Assembly (NCBI RefSeq): GCF_006517255.1
Contig: NZ_CP041185.1
Span: 2,294,001-2,358,000, forward strand
Source of the DNA: Janthinobacterium tructae
GTDB taxonomy: Bacteria; Pseudomonadota; Gammaproteobacteria; Burkholderiales; Burkholderiaceae_D
DNA: 64,000 bases
Direction: 5' to 3'
Positions 26,983 to 38,733 of the stretch are shown piece by piece (the first letter of the stretch is position 1; each line of letters opens with the position of its first letter). A program made the translations under genes and the position numbers. The notes beneath the pieces are model-generated. The model was not told the origin of the DNA and did not search any database. It saw only the letters and a list, made by a program, of their open reading frames with translations.

Positions 26983-27123
26983 GAAAGACGCAGCTTATTA
27001 TTTGACCGGCATCACGTCTGCCGTGCCAAGCAATCGCTCAGCCCGTTCAGCCATTACTAAGCAAAATTACCAAGCAACATCGCTCAGCAACATCGTCTTT
27101 CCACTCTTGCCCTGGTCCGCTCC

Positions 27124-28353
27124 GTGAATCCACTTCTTGCCAAACTGCAACCATATCCATTCGAAAAGCTGCGCCAGCTGTTTGCCGGCGTGACGGTCAA
27201 CCCCGAGTATGCGCCCATCAGCCTGGGCATGGGCGAACCCAAGCATCCGACGCCAAGCTTCATCGAGCAAGCCTTGGTCGACAATATCCACGGCCTGGCC
27301 AGCTATCCGACCACCATCGGTTCGGAAGCCTTGCGTACCGCCATCGCCGGCTGGCTGGAGCGCCGCTATGGCATCCCCAAGCTCAATCCTGCCACGCAAA
27401 TCCTGCCCGTGAACGGTTCGCGCGAAGCGCTGTTTGCGCTGGCGCAAACGGTGATCGATCCGTCGGCCGGTTCGCTCGTGATCAGTCCGAACCCGTTTTA
27501 TCAGATCTATGAAGGCGCAGCCTACCTGGCCGGCGCCGAACCGTATTTCGTCAATTCCGACCCGGCACGCAATTTCGGCTGCGACTACGACGCGGTGCCC
27601 GCGTCCGTGTGGGAAAAGGTCAAGCTGCTGTTCCTGTGCTCGCCCGGCAACCCGACGGGCGCCGTGCTCACCCTGACGGATTGGGAACACCTGTTCGCCC
27701 TGTCCGAGCGCTACGACTTCGTCATCGCCGCCGACGAGTGCTATTCCGAAATTTATCACGGCGACACGCCCCCGCTGGGCGCGCTGCAGGCGGCGCACAT
27801 GCTGGGCCTGTCCACGATCGAACGTCCGTATGCGCGCCTGGTGGTGTTTTCCAGCCTGTCGAAGCGCTCGAACGTGCCAGGCATGCGCTCGGGCTTCGTC
27901 GCCGGCGACGCGGAAGTGCTGAAAAAATTCCTGCTCTACCGAACCTACCACGGCGGCGCCATGAGCCCTGCCGTGCAGGCGGCCTCCGTCGCGGCCTGGA
28001 ACGACGAAACCCATGTCGAGGAAAATCGCGCCAAGTACCGCGCCAAGTTCGACGCCATTACGCCGCTGCTGCAAGCGGTGATGGACGTGCAATTGCCGGA
28101 CGCCGGTTTCTACCTGTGGGCCGACGTCAGCCGCACGGGACTGTCCGACACCGAATTCGCGCAACGCCTGTACGCCGAATATAATGTCACGGTATTGCCT
28201 GGCAGCTACCTGGCGCGCGACGCGCACGGCATCAATCCGGGCCGCAACCGCATCCGCATGGCCCTGGTGGCCGAAACGGCCGAAGGGCTGGAAGCGGCAT
28301 TGCGCATAGTAAAATTCTGCCAGCAGCTTTCCGCATCCGCATCAACCAACTAA
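27124..28353 (+). CDS. dapC: Succinyldiaminopimelate transaminase
   Basis: 409 residues from a GTG start ([19 protein letters not shown]). Class I/II aminotransferase fold with [21 protein letters not shown], the Asp of [10 protein letters not shown] that contacts PLP, and the lysine in [19 protein letters not shown]. It converts N-succinyl-2-amino-6-ketopimelate to N-succinyl-LL-diaminopimelate in lysine and peptidoglycan synthesis. It is followed 17 bp later by dapD, which acts one step earlier, supporting the assignment. Confidence 0.94.
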   Translation: MNPLLAKLQPYPFEKLRQLFAGVTVNPEYAPISLGMGEPKHPTPSFIEQALVDNIHGLASYPTTIGSEALRTAIAGWLERRYGIPKLNPATQILPVNGSREALFALAQTVIDPSAGSLVISPNPFYQIYEGAAYLAGAEPYFVNSDPARNFGCDYDAVPASVWEKVKLLFLCSPGNPTGAVLTLTDWEHLFALSERYDFVIAADECYSEIYHGDTPPLGALQAAHMLGLSTIERPYARLVVFSSLSKRSNVPGMRSGFVAGDAEVLKKFLLYRTYHGGAMSPAVQAASVAAWNDETHVEENRAKYRAKFDAITPLLQAVMDVQLPDAGFYLWADVSRTGLSDTEFAQRLYAEYNVTVLPGSYLARDAHGINPGRNRIRMALVAETAEGLEAALRIVKFCQQLSASASTN

Positions 28354-28370
28354 ATAAACAAGACATCATC

Positions 28371-29198
28371 ATGAGCCAACAACTGCAAACCATCATCGAC
28401 CAGGCCTGGGAAAACCGCGCCGAGATCAATCCGCGCAACGGCACCGCCGAACTGCGCGATGCCGTCTCCCACGTCATCAATGGCCTGGACAACGGCAGCA
28501 TCCGCGTGGCGGAAAAAACCACGGGCGACTGGGTTGTCAACCAGTGGGTCAAAAAAGCCGTGCTGCTGTCGTTCCGCCTGGAAGACAACGTCGTCCTGCC
28601 ATCGGATGGCACGATGCAGTTCTATGACAAGGTGCCGACCAAGTTCGCCAACTACACCGCCGAAGACTTCGCCAAGGGCGGTTTCCGCGTGGTACCGCCA
28701 GCCGTCGCCCGCCGCGGCAGCTTCATCGCCAAGAACGTCGTGCTGATGCCGTCCTACGTCAACATCGGCGCCTACGTCGATGAAGGCGCCATGGTCGATA
28801 CCTGGGCCACCGTCGGCTCCTGCGCCCAGATCGGCAAGAACGTCCACCTGTCCGGCGGCGTCGGCATCGGCGGCGTGCTGGAACCAATGCAAGCGAACCC
28901 GACCATCATCGAAGACAACTGCTTCATCGGCGCCCGCTCGGAAATCGTCGAAGGCGTGATCGTCGAAGAAAACTCGGTCATCTCGATGGGCGTGTACATC
29001 GGCCAGTCGACCAAGATCTACGACCGCGCCACGGGCGAAGTGACCTACGGCCGCGTGCCAGCCGGTTCCGTCGTGGTCTCGGGCAACCTGCCTTCGGAAG
29101 ACGGCAAGTACTCGCTGTACTGCGCCGTCATCGTCAAGCGCGTGGATGCAAAAACCCGCGCGAAAACAGGTATCAACGAACTGCTGCGCGGCATCTAA
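28371..29198 (+). CDS. dapD: Tetrahydrodipicolinate N-succinyltransferase
   Basis: 275 residues, normal length. Left-handed beta-helix hexapeptide repeats ([58 protein letters not shown]) identify DapD, which transfers succinyl from succinyl-CoA to tetrahydrodipicolinate. Second gene of the dap cluster, followed by a strong terminator, so dapC-dapD may form their own transcript. Confidence 0.97.
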   Translation: MSQQLQTIIDQAWENRAEINPRNGTAELRDAVSHVINGLDNGSIRVAEKTTGDWVVNQWVKKAVLLSFRLEDNVVLPSDGTMQFYDKVPTKFANYTAEDFAKGGFRVVPPAVARRGSFIAKNVVLMPSYVNIGAYVDEGAMVDTWATVGSCAQIGKNVHLSGGVGIGGVLEPMQANPTIIEDNCFIGARSEIVEGVIVEENSVISMGVYIGQSTKIYDRATGEVTYGRVPAGSVVVSGNLPSEDGKYSLYCAVIVKRVDAKTRAKTGINELLRGI

Positions 29199-29230
29199 TT
29201 ACTGCGCCGCAAGGCGCACGCCGCACCCTG

Positions 29231-29254
29231 AATGTCCCGCTTCGGCGGGACATT
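29231..29254 (+). terminator. Intrinsic terminator after dapD
   Basis: Perfect 10-bp stem AATGTCCCGC / GCGGGACATT with a TTCG tetraloop, followed by TTCATTT, 32 bp after the dapD stop. Confidence 0.85.
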
Positions 29255-29320
29255 TTCATTTCTGGCGAGCAACTTCAATCGTCCCGCCCCCGCTTCTCAT
29301 CCTGTCCTATACTGGATGGC

Positions 29321-30868
29321 ATGAATACTCCTCCCGTATTGATCGTCGGCGCCGGTCCTACCGGCCTCATGCTTGCGCTGCGCCTGACGCGCCATGGCGT
29401 AGCTTGCCGCATCATCGATAAAAACAGCGGCCCCGGGCAGGCGTCGCGGGCCATGGCCGTGCATGCGCGCACCCTGGAGTTTTACCAGCAGTTGGGCTTT
29501 GCCGACGAGCTGGTCAGCCTGGGCATCAAGATCAATGCCATGCACATCCACGAAGGCGGCGAGGAGCTGGTAAAACTGGCGCTGGGCGAGATCGGCGAAG
29601 GCCTGAGCCCCTACCCTTTCGTGCTGAGCCTGCCGCAGGACGAGCATGAGCGCTTCCTGATCAGCAAGCTGGCGGCGGCCGGCGTGCACGTGGAATGGAA
29701 CGTCACTTTGGACCTGTGGACGCAGGACGATAGCGAAGTGCAAGCCATTCTGCTGAAAGATGGCGAACGCCAATATTGCACGTTTGACTATATCTGCGGC
29801 TGCGACGGCGCCCGCAGCAAGGTCCGCGAGATCGCCGGCTTTGAGTTCTCTGGCGGCACCTACGACCATCTGTACTATGTGGCCGATGCGCAAGTGGCCG
29901 GCAACAATACGGATTTGCACGCCCACCTGGGCGCGAACTCTTTCGCCCTGATGCTGCCCGTGCGCACCAGCGGCATGCAGCGCCTGATCGGCATCCTGCC
30001 CGACCGTCCCGATGGCGCGCCGGCGCCCGTCTTCGACGATGTGCGCGAACAGGTACAAACCTTGCTGGGCATCCAGGTCGAGCATGTGAACTGGTTTTCC
30101 ACGTATAAAGTGCATCACCGCGTGGCGGCGCAATTCCGCGAACGGCGCTGCTTCATCCTCGGCGACGCGGCCCATTTGCACAGCCCCGTGGGCGGCCAGG
30201 GCATGAACACGGGCCTGGGCGACGCCGTCAACCTGGCCTGGAAACTGGCGCAAAAGCTGCACGGCCAGAGCAGCGATGCCCTGCTCGACACCTATGAAAG
30301 CGAGCGCATCGTGTTTGCCCGCAAGCTCGTCGCCACCACCGACCGTGCCTTCCAGGCCATCGTCGCGCAAGGAATCGCCGGGCAATTCCTGCGCCGCTGG
30401 CTGGTGCCCCACGCGCTGCCCTTCCTCTCGGGCTTCGGGCGGGCGCGCCGTTTGCTGTTCCAGACCGTGTCGCAAATCCAGATCAGCTATGAAGACAGCG
30501 CCCTGTCCGCGGGCCATGCGGAATATCTGCGCGGCGGCGACCGCCTGCCGTGGTTCTCGGACGGCACGCAAGACAACTTTACGGCCCTGCGCAGCATGGA
30601 TTGGCAATTGCACATCTATGGCGAGCCGGCGCCCGAACTGCTGAACGAGGCGCGCGTGCTGAAACTGCCCGTGCATTGCTACACCTATAACGTGGCCGCC
30701 AAGCTGGCCGGCCTTGGGCGCGACGCGGCCTACCTGGTGCGCCCCGACGGCCACATCGCGCTGGCCCTGCACCTGCAGGAAAGCGGCGCCCTGCGCGCGC
30801 TGGCCTTGCGGCTGGGCCTGCATTTCGGTCCGGCGGAGACAGGCAAGGCGGCGCCACGGCCCGTGTAG
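29321..30868 (+). CDS. FAD-dependent aromatic-type monooxygenase
   Basis: 515 residues. N-terminal FAD-binding GAGPTGLMLALRL, the DG motif CDGARSKVRE that touches FAD and NAD(P)H, and the GD motif GDAAHLHSPVGGQGMNTGLG followed by DAVNLAWKL. These place it in the single-component PheA/TfdB-type flavin hydroxylases, which use NAD(P)H and O2 to hydroxylate aromatic or polyketide-like rings. The C-terminal thioredoxin-like region typical of phenol hydroxylases is short. It sits between dapD and the arsC-like gene with no obvious link to lysine synthesis. Substrate unknown. Confidence 0.9.
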   Translation: MNTPPVLIVGAGPTGLMLALRLTRHGVACRIIDKNSGPGQASRAMAVHARTLEFYQQLGFADELVSLGIKINAMHIHEGGEELVKLALGEIGEGLSPYPFVLSLPQDEHERFLISKLAAAGVHVEWNVTLDLWTQDDSEVQAILLKDGERQYCTFDYICGCDGARSKVREIAGFEFSGGTYDHLYYVADAQVAGNNTDLHAHLGANSFALMLPVRTSGMQRLIGILPDRPDGAPAPVFDDVREQVQTLLGIQVEHVNWFSTYKVHHRVAAQFRERRCFILGDAAHLHSPVGGQGMNTGLGDAVNLAWKLAQKLHGQSSDALLDTYESERIVFARKLVATTDRAFQAIVAQGIAGQFLRRWLVPHALPFLSGFGRARRLLFQTVSQIQISYEDSALSAGHAEYLRGGDRLPWFSDGTQDNFTALRSMDWQLHIYGEPAPELLNEARVLKLPVHCYTYNVAAKLAGLGRDAAYLVRPDGHIALALHLQESGALRALALRLGLHFGPAETGKAAPRPV

Positions 30869-31001
30869 GGGAAATCACCAGGCCGTGTTGCACTGCCGCA
30901 TCGACTGCGCATCGACTGTATAATGGCGGCTACCATCGCATTTTGTCCTGGCGCAAGCGCCGCGATCAAGCGAACCGCATTCATTCCCCTTGGCCCTACC
31001 C

Positions 31002-32529
<1,528 letters not shown>

Positions 32530-32583
32530 ACCAGCACCGAGGCCCGTCACGGCGGGCCAGAACACCGTCTTTTCGAGAATGCC

Positions 32584-33474
32584 ATGACCCCGAACCCGTT
32601 TTCCACGCCACGCGACCTGCTGCGCTACGCCGTTACCCGTTTCAACACCGCCAAGCTGTTTTTCGGCCACGGCAGCGCCGAAGCGTTCGACGAAGCGGCC
32701 TATCTGATCCTGCACACTTTGAAGTTGCCGCTCGACAAGCTCGAACCGTTCCTCGACGCCAAGCTGCTGCCGTCGGAAATCGCCAGCGTCATGACGGTCA
32801 TCGACCGCCGCAGCATCGACCGCGTACCGGCAGCCTACATCACCAAGGAAGGCTGGCTGGGCACCTATAACTTCTACGTCGACGAACGCGTGATCGTGCC
32901 CCGTTCCTTCATCGCCGAGCTGATCCCTGAATACTTTTCGCCATGGGTGGCGGAACCGGAAGCGGTGGAAAACATCCTGGAACTGTGCACCGGCTCGGGT
33001 TGCCTGTCCATCATGATGGCCGACGCCTTCCCCAACGCCAGCGTCGACGCGGTGGACATTTCCGCCGACGCCCTGGCCGTCGCCAAGCGCAACGTCGACA
33101 CGTATAAATTGCAAGACCGCGTCAAGCTGATCGAATCGGACCTGTACACCAATGTGCCGGCCAAGAAATATGATTTGATCATCAGCAACCCGCCATACGT
33201 GAATTCCGCGTCGATGGGCACGCTGCCCCAGGAATACCTGGCCGAACCGCAAATCGCCCTCGACGGCGGCAGCGACGGCATGGACCTGGTGCGCAAGATC
33301 ATCGCCGGCGCGGCCGAACGCCTGACGGACGACGGCATCCTGATGATTGAAATCGGCAACGAACGCGCCTACGCGGAAGCGGCCTTCGGCGAGCTGGGCC
33401 TGACCTGGCTGACAACCAGCGCCGGCGACGACATGGTATTCCTGCTGACGGCCGAACAGCTCAAGCTGGTGTGA
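32584..33474 (+). CDS. prmB: Ribosomal protein L3 glutamine methyltransferase PrmB
   Basis: 296 residues. N-terminal helical domain, then the SAM-binding ELCTGSGCLSI (133-143) and the catalytic NPPY (202-205) that marks N5-glutamine methyltransferases. The N-terminal YAVTRFNTAKLFFGHG and ITKEGWLGTYNFYVDERVIV match PrmB rather than PrmC. It methylates ribosomal protein L3. It follows dapE, a common gene order. Confidence 0.95.
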   Translation: MTPNPFSTPRDLLRYAVTRFNTAKLFFGHGSAEAFDEAAYLILHTLKLPLDKLEPFLDAKLLPSEIASVMTVIDRRSIDRVPAAYITKEGWLGTYNFYVDERVIVPRSFIAELIPEYFSPWVAEPEAVENILELCTGSGCLSIMMADAFPNASVDAVDISADALAVAKRNVDTYKLQDRVKLIESDLYTNVPAKKYDLIISNPPYVNSASMGTLPQEYLAEPQIALDGGSDGMDLVRKIIAGAAERLTDDGILMIEIGNERAYAEAAFGELGLTWLTTSAGDDMVFLLTAEQLKLV

Positions 33475-33481
33475 TCGACTT

Positions 33482-33564
33482 GGTAGGTCGGATTAGCGTA
33501 GCGTAATCCGACAAATGTGCATGCTGCCCGTCGGATTACGCCCTTCGGGCTAATCCGACCTACC
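33482..33564. repeat. Dispersed GGATTACGC-type inverted repeat, copy 2 (double)
   Basis: Perfect 14-bp outer arms GGTAGGTCGGATTA (33482-33495) and TAATCCGACCTACC (33551-33564). Inside are two head-to-head units, each able to form its own hairpin (GTCGGATTACGCCCTTCGGGC on the right). It lies after prmB and may also act as a terminator. Confidence 0.8.
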
Positions 33565-33610
33565 TGAATTTTACGGCGCGGGTTCATTCCCAGCCTTTAC
33601 AAAGAAAAAA

Positions 33611-35602
33611 ATGATACGTTTCCTACAAGTAAGCCTGATGCGCGGCATCAAACCGTTGCTCGAACAAGTCGATGTCACGCTCAATCCGGGCGACAAGATC
33701 GGCCTGATCGGCGCCAATGGCGCGGGCAAATCGAGCCTGTTCGCCATGATGCGTGGCGAATTGCACCCTGACCAGGGCGAGATCGATTTCCCGGCCAAAT
33801 GGCGCGTGGCTTACGTGGCGCAGGAAACGCCGCCGCTGGACCGTGCCGCGCTCGACTACGCGATCGATGGCGACATCACCCTGCGCAAACTGGAAGCGGA
33901 GCTGGCGCATCTCGAGTCGCAACCGGAAAGCACGGAAAACGGCATCGCCATCGGCAACATGTACAGCGCGCTGGCCGATGCAGACGCCTACACGGTGCAG
34001 TCGCGCGGCGAACAGTTGCTGCTGGGTCTGGGCTTCACGCTGGACCAGATGCAGCAACCGGTGGCGAGTTTTTCCGGCGGCTGGCGCATGCGCTTGAACC
34101 TGGCGCAAGCGCTGATGTGCCCGTCCGACCTGCTGCTGCTCGATGAACCGACCAATCACCTGGATCTGGACGCCATCATCTGGCTGGAAGACTGGCTCAA
34201 GCGCTATGCCGGCACCTTGCTGATCATTTCGCATGACCGCGACTTCCTCGATGAAGTGGTCAACGTGGTCGTGCATATCGACGAACGCAAGCTGAAACGC
34301 TACTCGGGCAACTATTCGAGCTTCGAGCGCCAGCGTGCGGCGCAGATGATCCTGGCCGCCGGCGCGCTGGAAAAGCAGCAGCGCAAGCGTGCCCACCTGG
34401 AATCGTTCGTGAACCGCTTCAAGGCGCAAGCCTCGAAGGCGCGCCAGGCGCAAAGCCGCATGAAGGCGCTGGCGAAGATGGAAGAGCTGGCGCCATTGCG
34501 CGCCGCCGCCGAATTCTCGTTCGAATTCCGCGAGCCACTCTCCGCGCCGAACCCGCTGATGGTGATGGAAGACGTCGACGCGGGCTACAAGATCGAAAAC
34601 GAAGCGACGGGCGAAATCACGCATAAAACCATCGTCAACGGCATCAAGTTTTCGCTGCAGATCGGCCAGCGTATCGGCTTGCTGGGCCAGAACGGCGCCG
34701 GCAAGTCGACCCTGATCAAGACCATCGCCGGCGAACTGATGCCGCTGACGGGCGACGCCACCATGGGCAAGGGCCTCAACATCGGCTACTTCGCCCAGCA
34801 CCAGGTGGAAATGCTGCGCCACGACGAATCGCCGCTGTGGCATCTGTCGAAGATCGCCCCTACCGTGCGCGAGCAGGAACTGCGCAACTTCCTGGGCGGC
34901 TTCAACTTCCCCGGCAACATGGTCACCGCCTCGATCGCCCCATTCTCGGGCGGCGAAAAAGCCCGTTTGGCGCTGGCCCTGATCGTCTGGCAACGTCCGA
35001 ACCTGCTGCTGCTCGATGAACCGACCAACCACTTGGATCTGGAAACGCGCGAAGCGCTGACGGAAGCGCTGGCGCAGTTCGAAGGCACCCTGGTCGTCGT
35101 TTCCCATGATCGCCATTTGCTGCGCGCCACCACCGACGAATTCATCATCGTGGCCGACGGCAAGCTGCAACCGTTCGACGGCGACCTGGACGATTACAAG
35201 GATTGGCTGTTCAAGACTAAGCTGGGCAAGGGCACGGACGTGCTGCCGGCCGCCGGCAAGGCCAACAAGACGGACTTCCCAGTCGTCTCACCGGTAGCTG
35301 TAGCCGCCGCCCCTGCCGCGCCCGTGCGCGACAAGCGCCAGGAAGCGGAAGACCGCCAGAAGGCCGCCGCCCTGCGCAAGCCGATCGAAAACAAGATCAA
35401 GCGCCAGGAAGAGCAGATTGCCAAGCGCAACGCGCAAAAGGCGGAAACGGAAGCCAAGCTGGGCGAGCCGACCATCTACGACGCCGCCAACAAGGCCAAG
35501 CTGAAGCAACTGCTGGCCGATCAGACCTTCTTCACCAAGGACCTGGCGCAGCTGGAAGCGGAATGGCTCGATCTGCAGGATCAGTTAGAGAAACTCGGCT
35601 AA
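33611..35602 (+). CDS. ABC-F family ATP-binding protein (YheS-like)
   Basis: 663 residues with two ABC ATPase domains and no membrane segments. Walker A motifs GANGAGKSS and GQNGAGKST, signature motifs SGGWRMRLNLA and SGGEKARLALA, Walker B LLLDEPTNHLDL in both halves, joined by the charged P-site linker (KQQRKRAHLESFVNRFKAQA). A C-terminal Lys/Glu-rich coiled coil (from about 570) follows. ABC-F proteins act on ribosomes; the YheS/Uup branch is proposed to resolve stalled translation. ATG 33611 follows an A-rich leader. Confidence 0.93.
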   Translation: MIRFLQVSLMRGIKPLLEQVDVTLNPGDKIGLIGANGAGKSSLFAMMRGELHPDQGEIDFPAKWRVAYVAQETPPLDRAALDYAIDGDITLRKLEAELAHLESQPESTENGIAIGNMYSALADADAYTVQSRGEQLLLGLGFTLDQMQQPVASFSGGWRMRLNLAQALMCPSDLLLLDEPTNHLDLDAIIWLEDWLKRYAGTLLIISHDRDFLDEVVNVVVHIDERKLKRYSGNYSSFERQRAAQMILAAGALEKQQRKRAHLESFVNRFKAQASKARQAQSRMKALAKMEELAPLRAAAEFSFEFREPLSAPNPLMVMEDVDAGYKIENEATGEITHKTIVNGIKFSLQIGQRIGLLGQNGAGKSTLIKTIAGELMPLTGDATMGKGLNIGYFAQHQVEMLRHDESPLWHLSKIAPTVREQELRNFLGGFNFPGNMVTASIAPFSGGEKARLALALIVWQRPNLLLLDEPTNHLDLETREALTEALAQFEGTLVVVSHDRHLLRATTDEFIIVADGKLQPFDGDLDDYKDWLFKTKLGKGTDVLPAAGKANKTDFPVVSPVAVAAAPAAPVRDKRQEAEDRQKAAALRKPIENKIKRQEEQIAKRNAQKAETEAKLGEPTIYDAANKAKLKQLLADQTFFTKDLAQLEAEWLDLQDQLEKLG

Positions 35603-35614
35603 CGCACAACACAA

Positions 35615-35641
35615 AGACGACCTCCGGGTCGTCTTTTTTTT
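35615..35641 (+). terminator. Intrinsic terminator after the ABC-F gene
   Basis: AGACGACC / GGGTCGTCT stem with a three-base loop, followed by an uninterrupted T-run. The T-run abuts the stop codon of the convergent cheW gene. Confidence 0.9.
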
Positions 35642-36111
35642 CAGGCCGCCTGCATGGGGCCGGGGCTGCGGATGGCCATCAGGCGGTCGATGTCGACGAG
35701 GATCAATCTGCGTCCCGCCAGCGTACCCAGGCCCAGCAGATAATCGGCTTCCGCCGCGCCCAGGCCGGGCACGGCGGCGATGTCGCTGGCGGCCAGGCTG
35801 ACGATGTCTGTGACGCCATCGACCACCATGCCCATCACGCCATTGCTCAGCTGCAAGATGATCACGTCAGTGGACGGGTCGGGCGTACCCTGGGCGCTGC
35901 CGAACGCGGCGCGCATGTCGACGATGGGGATGATCACGCCGCGCGAGACGGCCACGCTGCGCAGCACCTCCCCTTCCGAGGAAAAGCGGTCGAGTTCCTT
36001 CAGCGGGCGCAATTCCCGCACGCAGCGGTAGTCGAGGCCGTATTCCAGGCCGCCCAGCCGGAAGCTCAAGTATTGGGCCGTTGCGGCGCCAGGCGTGGTC
36101 GTCGGCTGCAT
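35641..36111 (-). CDS. cheW: CheW-like chemotaxis coupling protein
   Basis: 156 residues from ATG 36111 (AAAGGAAC upstream). CheW fold: YLSFRLGGLEYGLDYRCVRE, then GVIIPIVDMRAAFG, then VMGMVVDGVTDIVSL, then the C-terminal LILVDIDRLM. CheW links receptors to the CheA kinase. No cheA or cheY lies beside it, so it is an orphan copy that might serve the MCP at 3313-4974 or a distant array. The open frame extends upstream to 36183 without a ribosome-binding site. Confidence 0.93.
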   Translation of the reverse strand: MQPTTTPGAATAQYLSFRLGGLEYGLDYRCVRELRPLKELDRFSSEGEVLRSVAVSRGVIIPIVDMRAAFGSAQGTPDPSTDVIILQLSNGVMGMVVDGVTDIVSLAASDIAAVPGLGAAEADYLLGLGTLAGRRLILVDIDRLMAIRSPGPMQAA

Positions 36112-36307
36112 GGTGTTCCTTTCATCCGGTAAGCGCTGCCAGGATGCGCAGTGGCGCAACGTTAGCCCCATGCTAACCAGCATCGCCGCACCCGGCGTTG
36201 AGAAACATCAACTTTCCCGGAAGACATCATCGACTGGCCGCTCCGGCCTTGCGCCGGCGCAGCCATCTTCCCTTACAATACCCCCATCGTTTCCCCACAG
36301 GCAGGCC

Positions 36308-36706
36308 ATGCAACACCTCGTCAATCCCGCTGAAGTTGAATTTTCCGCCATCCGCGCTCAGGGGCCGGGCGGGCAGAACGTCAACAAGGTGTCCAGCGCC
36401 ATCCATTTGCGCTTCCCCATCGCCGCCTCGTCGCTGCCGGAAGCGTACAAGGAGCGGCTGCTGGCCCTGCGCGACAGCCGCATCAGCAAGGATGGCGTGC
36501 TGGTGCTCAAGGCGCAGCAGTCGCGCAGCCAGGAGCAGAACAAGGAAGAAGCCTTGCGGCGCTTGCAGGAAATCATCGACAGCGTCACCTTCCTGCCCGC
36601 CGTGCGCCGCGCCACCAAGCCCACGCGCAGCTCGCAGCGGCGCCGCCTCGACAGCAAAAGCACGCACAGCGTGCTGAAACAGTCGCGCGGCAAGGTGATC
36701 GACTGA
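36308..36706 (+). CDS. arfB: Alternative ribosome-rescue factor ArfB (peptidyl-tRNA hydrolase)
   Basis: 132 residues from ATG 36308. It has the catalytic GGQ in RAQGPGGQNVNKVSSAIHLR, and the basic C-terminal tail (RATKPTRSSQRRRLDSK, then KQSRGKVID) that enters the empty mRNA channel of stalled ribosomes. ArfB (YaeJ) releases peptides from non-stop complexes. It is convergent with the FapA-like gene, their stops abutting at 36706/36707. Confidence 0.95.
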   Translation: MQHLVNPAEVEFSAIRAQGPGGQNVNKVSSAIHLRFPIAASSLPEAYKERLLALRDSRISKDGVLVLKAQQSRSQEQNKEEALRRLQEIIDSVTFLPAVRRATKPTRSSQRRRLDSKSTHSVLKQSRGKVID

Positions 36707-38566
36707 TTACGGCGGCGGCTGGTAAGTCCAGTCCAGGCTGCCTGTGCTGTCCGCAAACACGCTCTGCGTGGCCGGCGTGGCGCTGCGCAACAGCGCCTTG
36801 ATCTCCTTCGGCGGCCGGTCGTAGACCTTGGCCGGCCCAGGCGGCACGACCATGGCGCGCACGACCGTTTCACCGTCGACCAGTCCCAGGCTGCAGCGCG
36901 ACTGGCCGGCCGTCGCTTGCCGCTGCTGGCGCACTTGCGCCACCAGGGCCAGCATTTGCCCGTGCAGGATTTCCGACTGTTTCACTTCCACGCGCAGGCG
37001 CGCCACTTCCTTCAATACGGGAGCGATGCGCGCCGCCAGCTTGTCGTACTGCAATTGCTGCGCCGGCTGCAGCTGCAGCTCGCCGCGCCGCAGCTGGCCC
37101 GCCAGCGTCAGGTAGTTGCGCACCTCGGGCAAATGCGCGATGGCATCGATTTCCTGCTGGCGCTTATGCTGCAACTGCTGATAGTGCGCGGCCTTCGCCA
37201 GGCTTTCCGCGATCTGTTGGTCCAGGGCGCTCAAATCGGGCACCAGCGGGAACAGCAGCATCTCCACCTGCTTGCGCGGACCGGCGCTGCCGATGCGGAT
37301 GGTGCGTGCCGCCACGGCGCAGCCTTCGGCCAGCTCGATGACGACCTCGTCGGCGATGATCTCGCAATTGCTGGCATGCTCGATCACCACGCGCGTGCCG
37401 GCGATGACGCAGCTTTCCGCCCGCTTCACGTGGACTTCGCCGCTCAGCGCCTGCAGCACGGAACCGGAAGCGACGCCCTCGACGCGCACGTCGCCGTGCT
37501 CGTTGAAGGCCGTGCCGCCCACCAGATTGCGCTGGAGCCATATCAGCCCGCCATGCGAGTGCAGGTGGCCGTACACGTCGCCATGGATGGTGATGTCGCT
37601 GCCGTCGAGCTGGCGCTGCTCCTGCACTTCGCCATATTCCTCGTACGCGGCGCGCAGCTTCAAGTTGCCCGTGGTACGGCTGCTGACGCCTTCGCGGCTG
37701 ACGATCTTGTTTTCGATGGAGAGCTTGCCGAGCGCATCGACATTCACATAGCCATCCTGGGTGGCCACCACGTAATCGCCATCGCTGAAGCGTTCGACCG
37801 CCGTGCCCGCCCCTGCCACCGCCGCCGGGTCCAGCTCCAGCGGCGCGGGCGGCGGCAGCAGCGTACCGTCCAGGTCGTAGCCGGGCAAGCCGGGCGCACC
37901 GGGCAGCAGCCGCAGCAGGCGCGCGTGTTTTTTCACTTGCGGAAAACGGTTCTTGAAACTGAGCAAATCCAGGCGGCCATCGGAGCGTTCGCGCGGCGCA
38001 TCGTCGCGGTGGATGCCTTGCGACACTTCGACCAGCTGCGCGTCGCGGCCCGGCTGCGGCGGCAGCGCGCGCGCCACGGTAATGCGCTCGGCCTTGCCGC
38101 TGCCGAGAATGGCGCGCACGGCCGCGCCATCGATGCCATAGCGCACGCCCTTGCACCACAGGTCAGCCACCAGCTCGTCAAACTCGCGGCGCGCCGGCAC
38201 CTGGCCATCCGCGTCAGGCGACAGCGCTTCAAAGTAGAACTCGGCGCTGTCGCCGCGGATCTTGATTTGTTTATACAGTGCGCGGCGCTGGGCCGGGAAT
38301 GGCGCCACGCGGGCGGCAATGCGCAGCAAGGCATCGCTCTTGGGCGCGGCGCGGGGCGCGGGGGCATGGAACAGGGTCAGCAGGAATAAAGCGTAGTCGA
38401 GACCGGCCAGCAGTTGCCCCGACTGGAACAGCTGGTCGACGGCGGCGCGCAACTGCGCTGGCGCCAGCGACAGGTCGAGACACACGCCCTCGTCGCGCTG
38501 GACCAGGCCGCGCGGCAAGGCGCCTGCGGGGACCGCCTCAGGAACGGGTGTGTCGTCGTCGCTCAC
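36707..38566 (-). CDS. FapA-family (DUF342) protein
   Basis: About 619 residues from GTG 38566, preceded by GGAG at eight bases. N-terminal region, then a long central repeat-rich part typical of DUF342 polymer-type beta-helices (DGDYVVATQDGYVNVDALGK, then LDGSDITIHGDVYGHLHSHG, then GDVRVEGVASGSVLQAL, then ELAEGCAVAARTIRIG) and a C-terminal coiled coil (DQQIAESLAKAAHYQQL onward). FapA-like proteins occur with flagellar or surface-polarity genes, but the molecular role is not established. Stands alone, convergent with arfB. Confidence 0.85.
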   Translation of the reverse strand: MSDDDTPVPEAVPAGALPRGLVQRDEGVCLDLSLAPAQLRAAVDQLFQSGQLLAGLDYALFLLTLFHAPAPRAAPKSDALLRIAARVAPFPAQRRALYKQIKIRGDSAEFYFEALSPDADGQVPARREFDELVADLWCKGVRYGIDGAAVRAILGSGKAERITVARALPPQPGRDAQLVEVSQGIHRDDAPRERSDGRLDLLSFKNRFPQVKKHARLLRLLPGAPGLPGYDLDGTLLPPPAPLELDPAAVAGAGTAVERFSDGDYVVATQDGYVNVDALGKLSIENKIVSREGVSSRTTGNLKLRAAYEEYGEVQEQRQLDGSDITIHGDVYGHLHSHGGLIWLQRNLVGGTAFNEHGDVRVEGVASGSVLQALSGEVHVKRAESCVIAGTRVVIEHASNCEIIADEVVIELAEGCAVAARTIRIGSAGPRKQVEMLLFPLVPDLSALDQQIAESLAKAAHYQQLQHKRQQEIDAIAHLPEVRNYLTLAGQLRRGELQLQPAQQLQYDKLAARIAPVLKEVARLRVEVKQSEILHGQMLALVAQVRQQRQATAGQSRCSLGLVDGETVVRAMVVPPGPAKVYDRPPKEIKALLRSATPATQSVFADSTGSLDWTYQPPP

Positions 38567-38677
38567 GCCTTGTCTCCCCCAGCAACACATTCAGAGAATT
38601 GCCTCAATGCACTAGAACAATATCACGGGGCGTGGCGGTGTGCCTGACTCGGCAAAAATGTGCTTGCCAGATGCCAA

Positions 38678-38705
38678 CAGGGCCATGTCTTGCGAGATGG
38701 CCCTG
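38678..38705 (-). terminator. Hairpin downstream of the 38734-39123 gene
   Basis: Perfect 9-bp stem CAGGGCCAT / ATGGCCCTG with a 10-base loop, about 30 bp after the stop of the minus-strand gene. No T-run, so termination strength is uncertain. Confidence 0.5.
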
Positions 38706-38733
38706 TGGGATGGGGTGCGCGATGTCTAAATAA

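Noticed and set aside
30919..30924. TATAAT before the arsC-like gene as a full promoter
   Set aside because: A good -10 but no -35 at correct spacing; mentioned only as a possibility.
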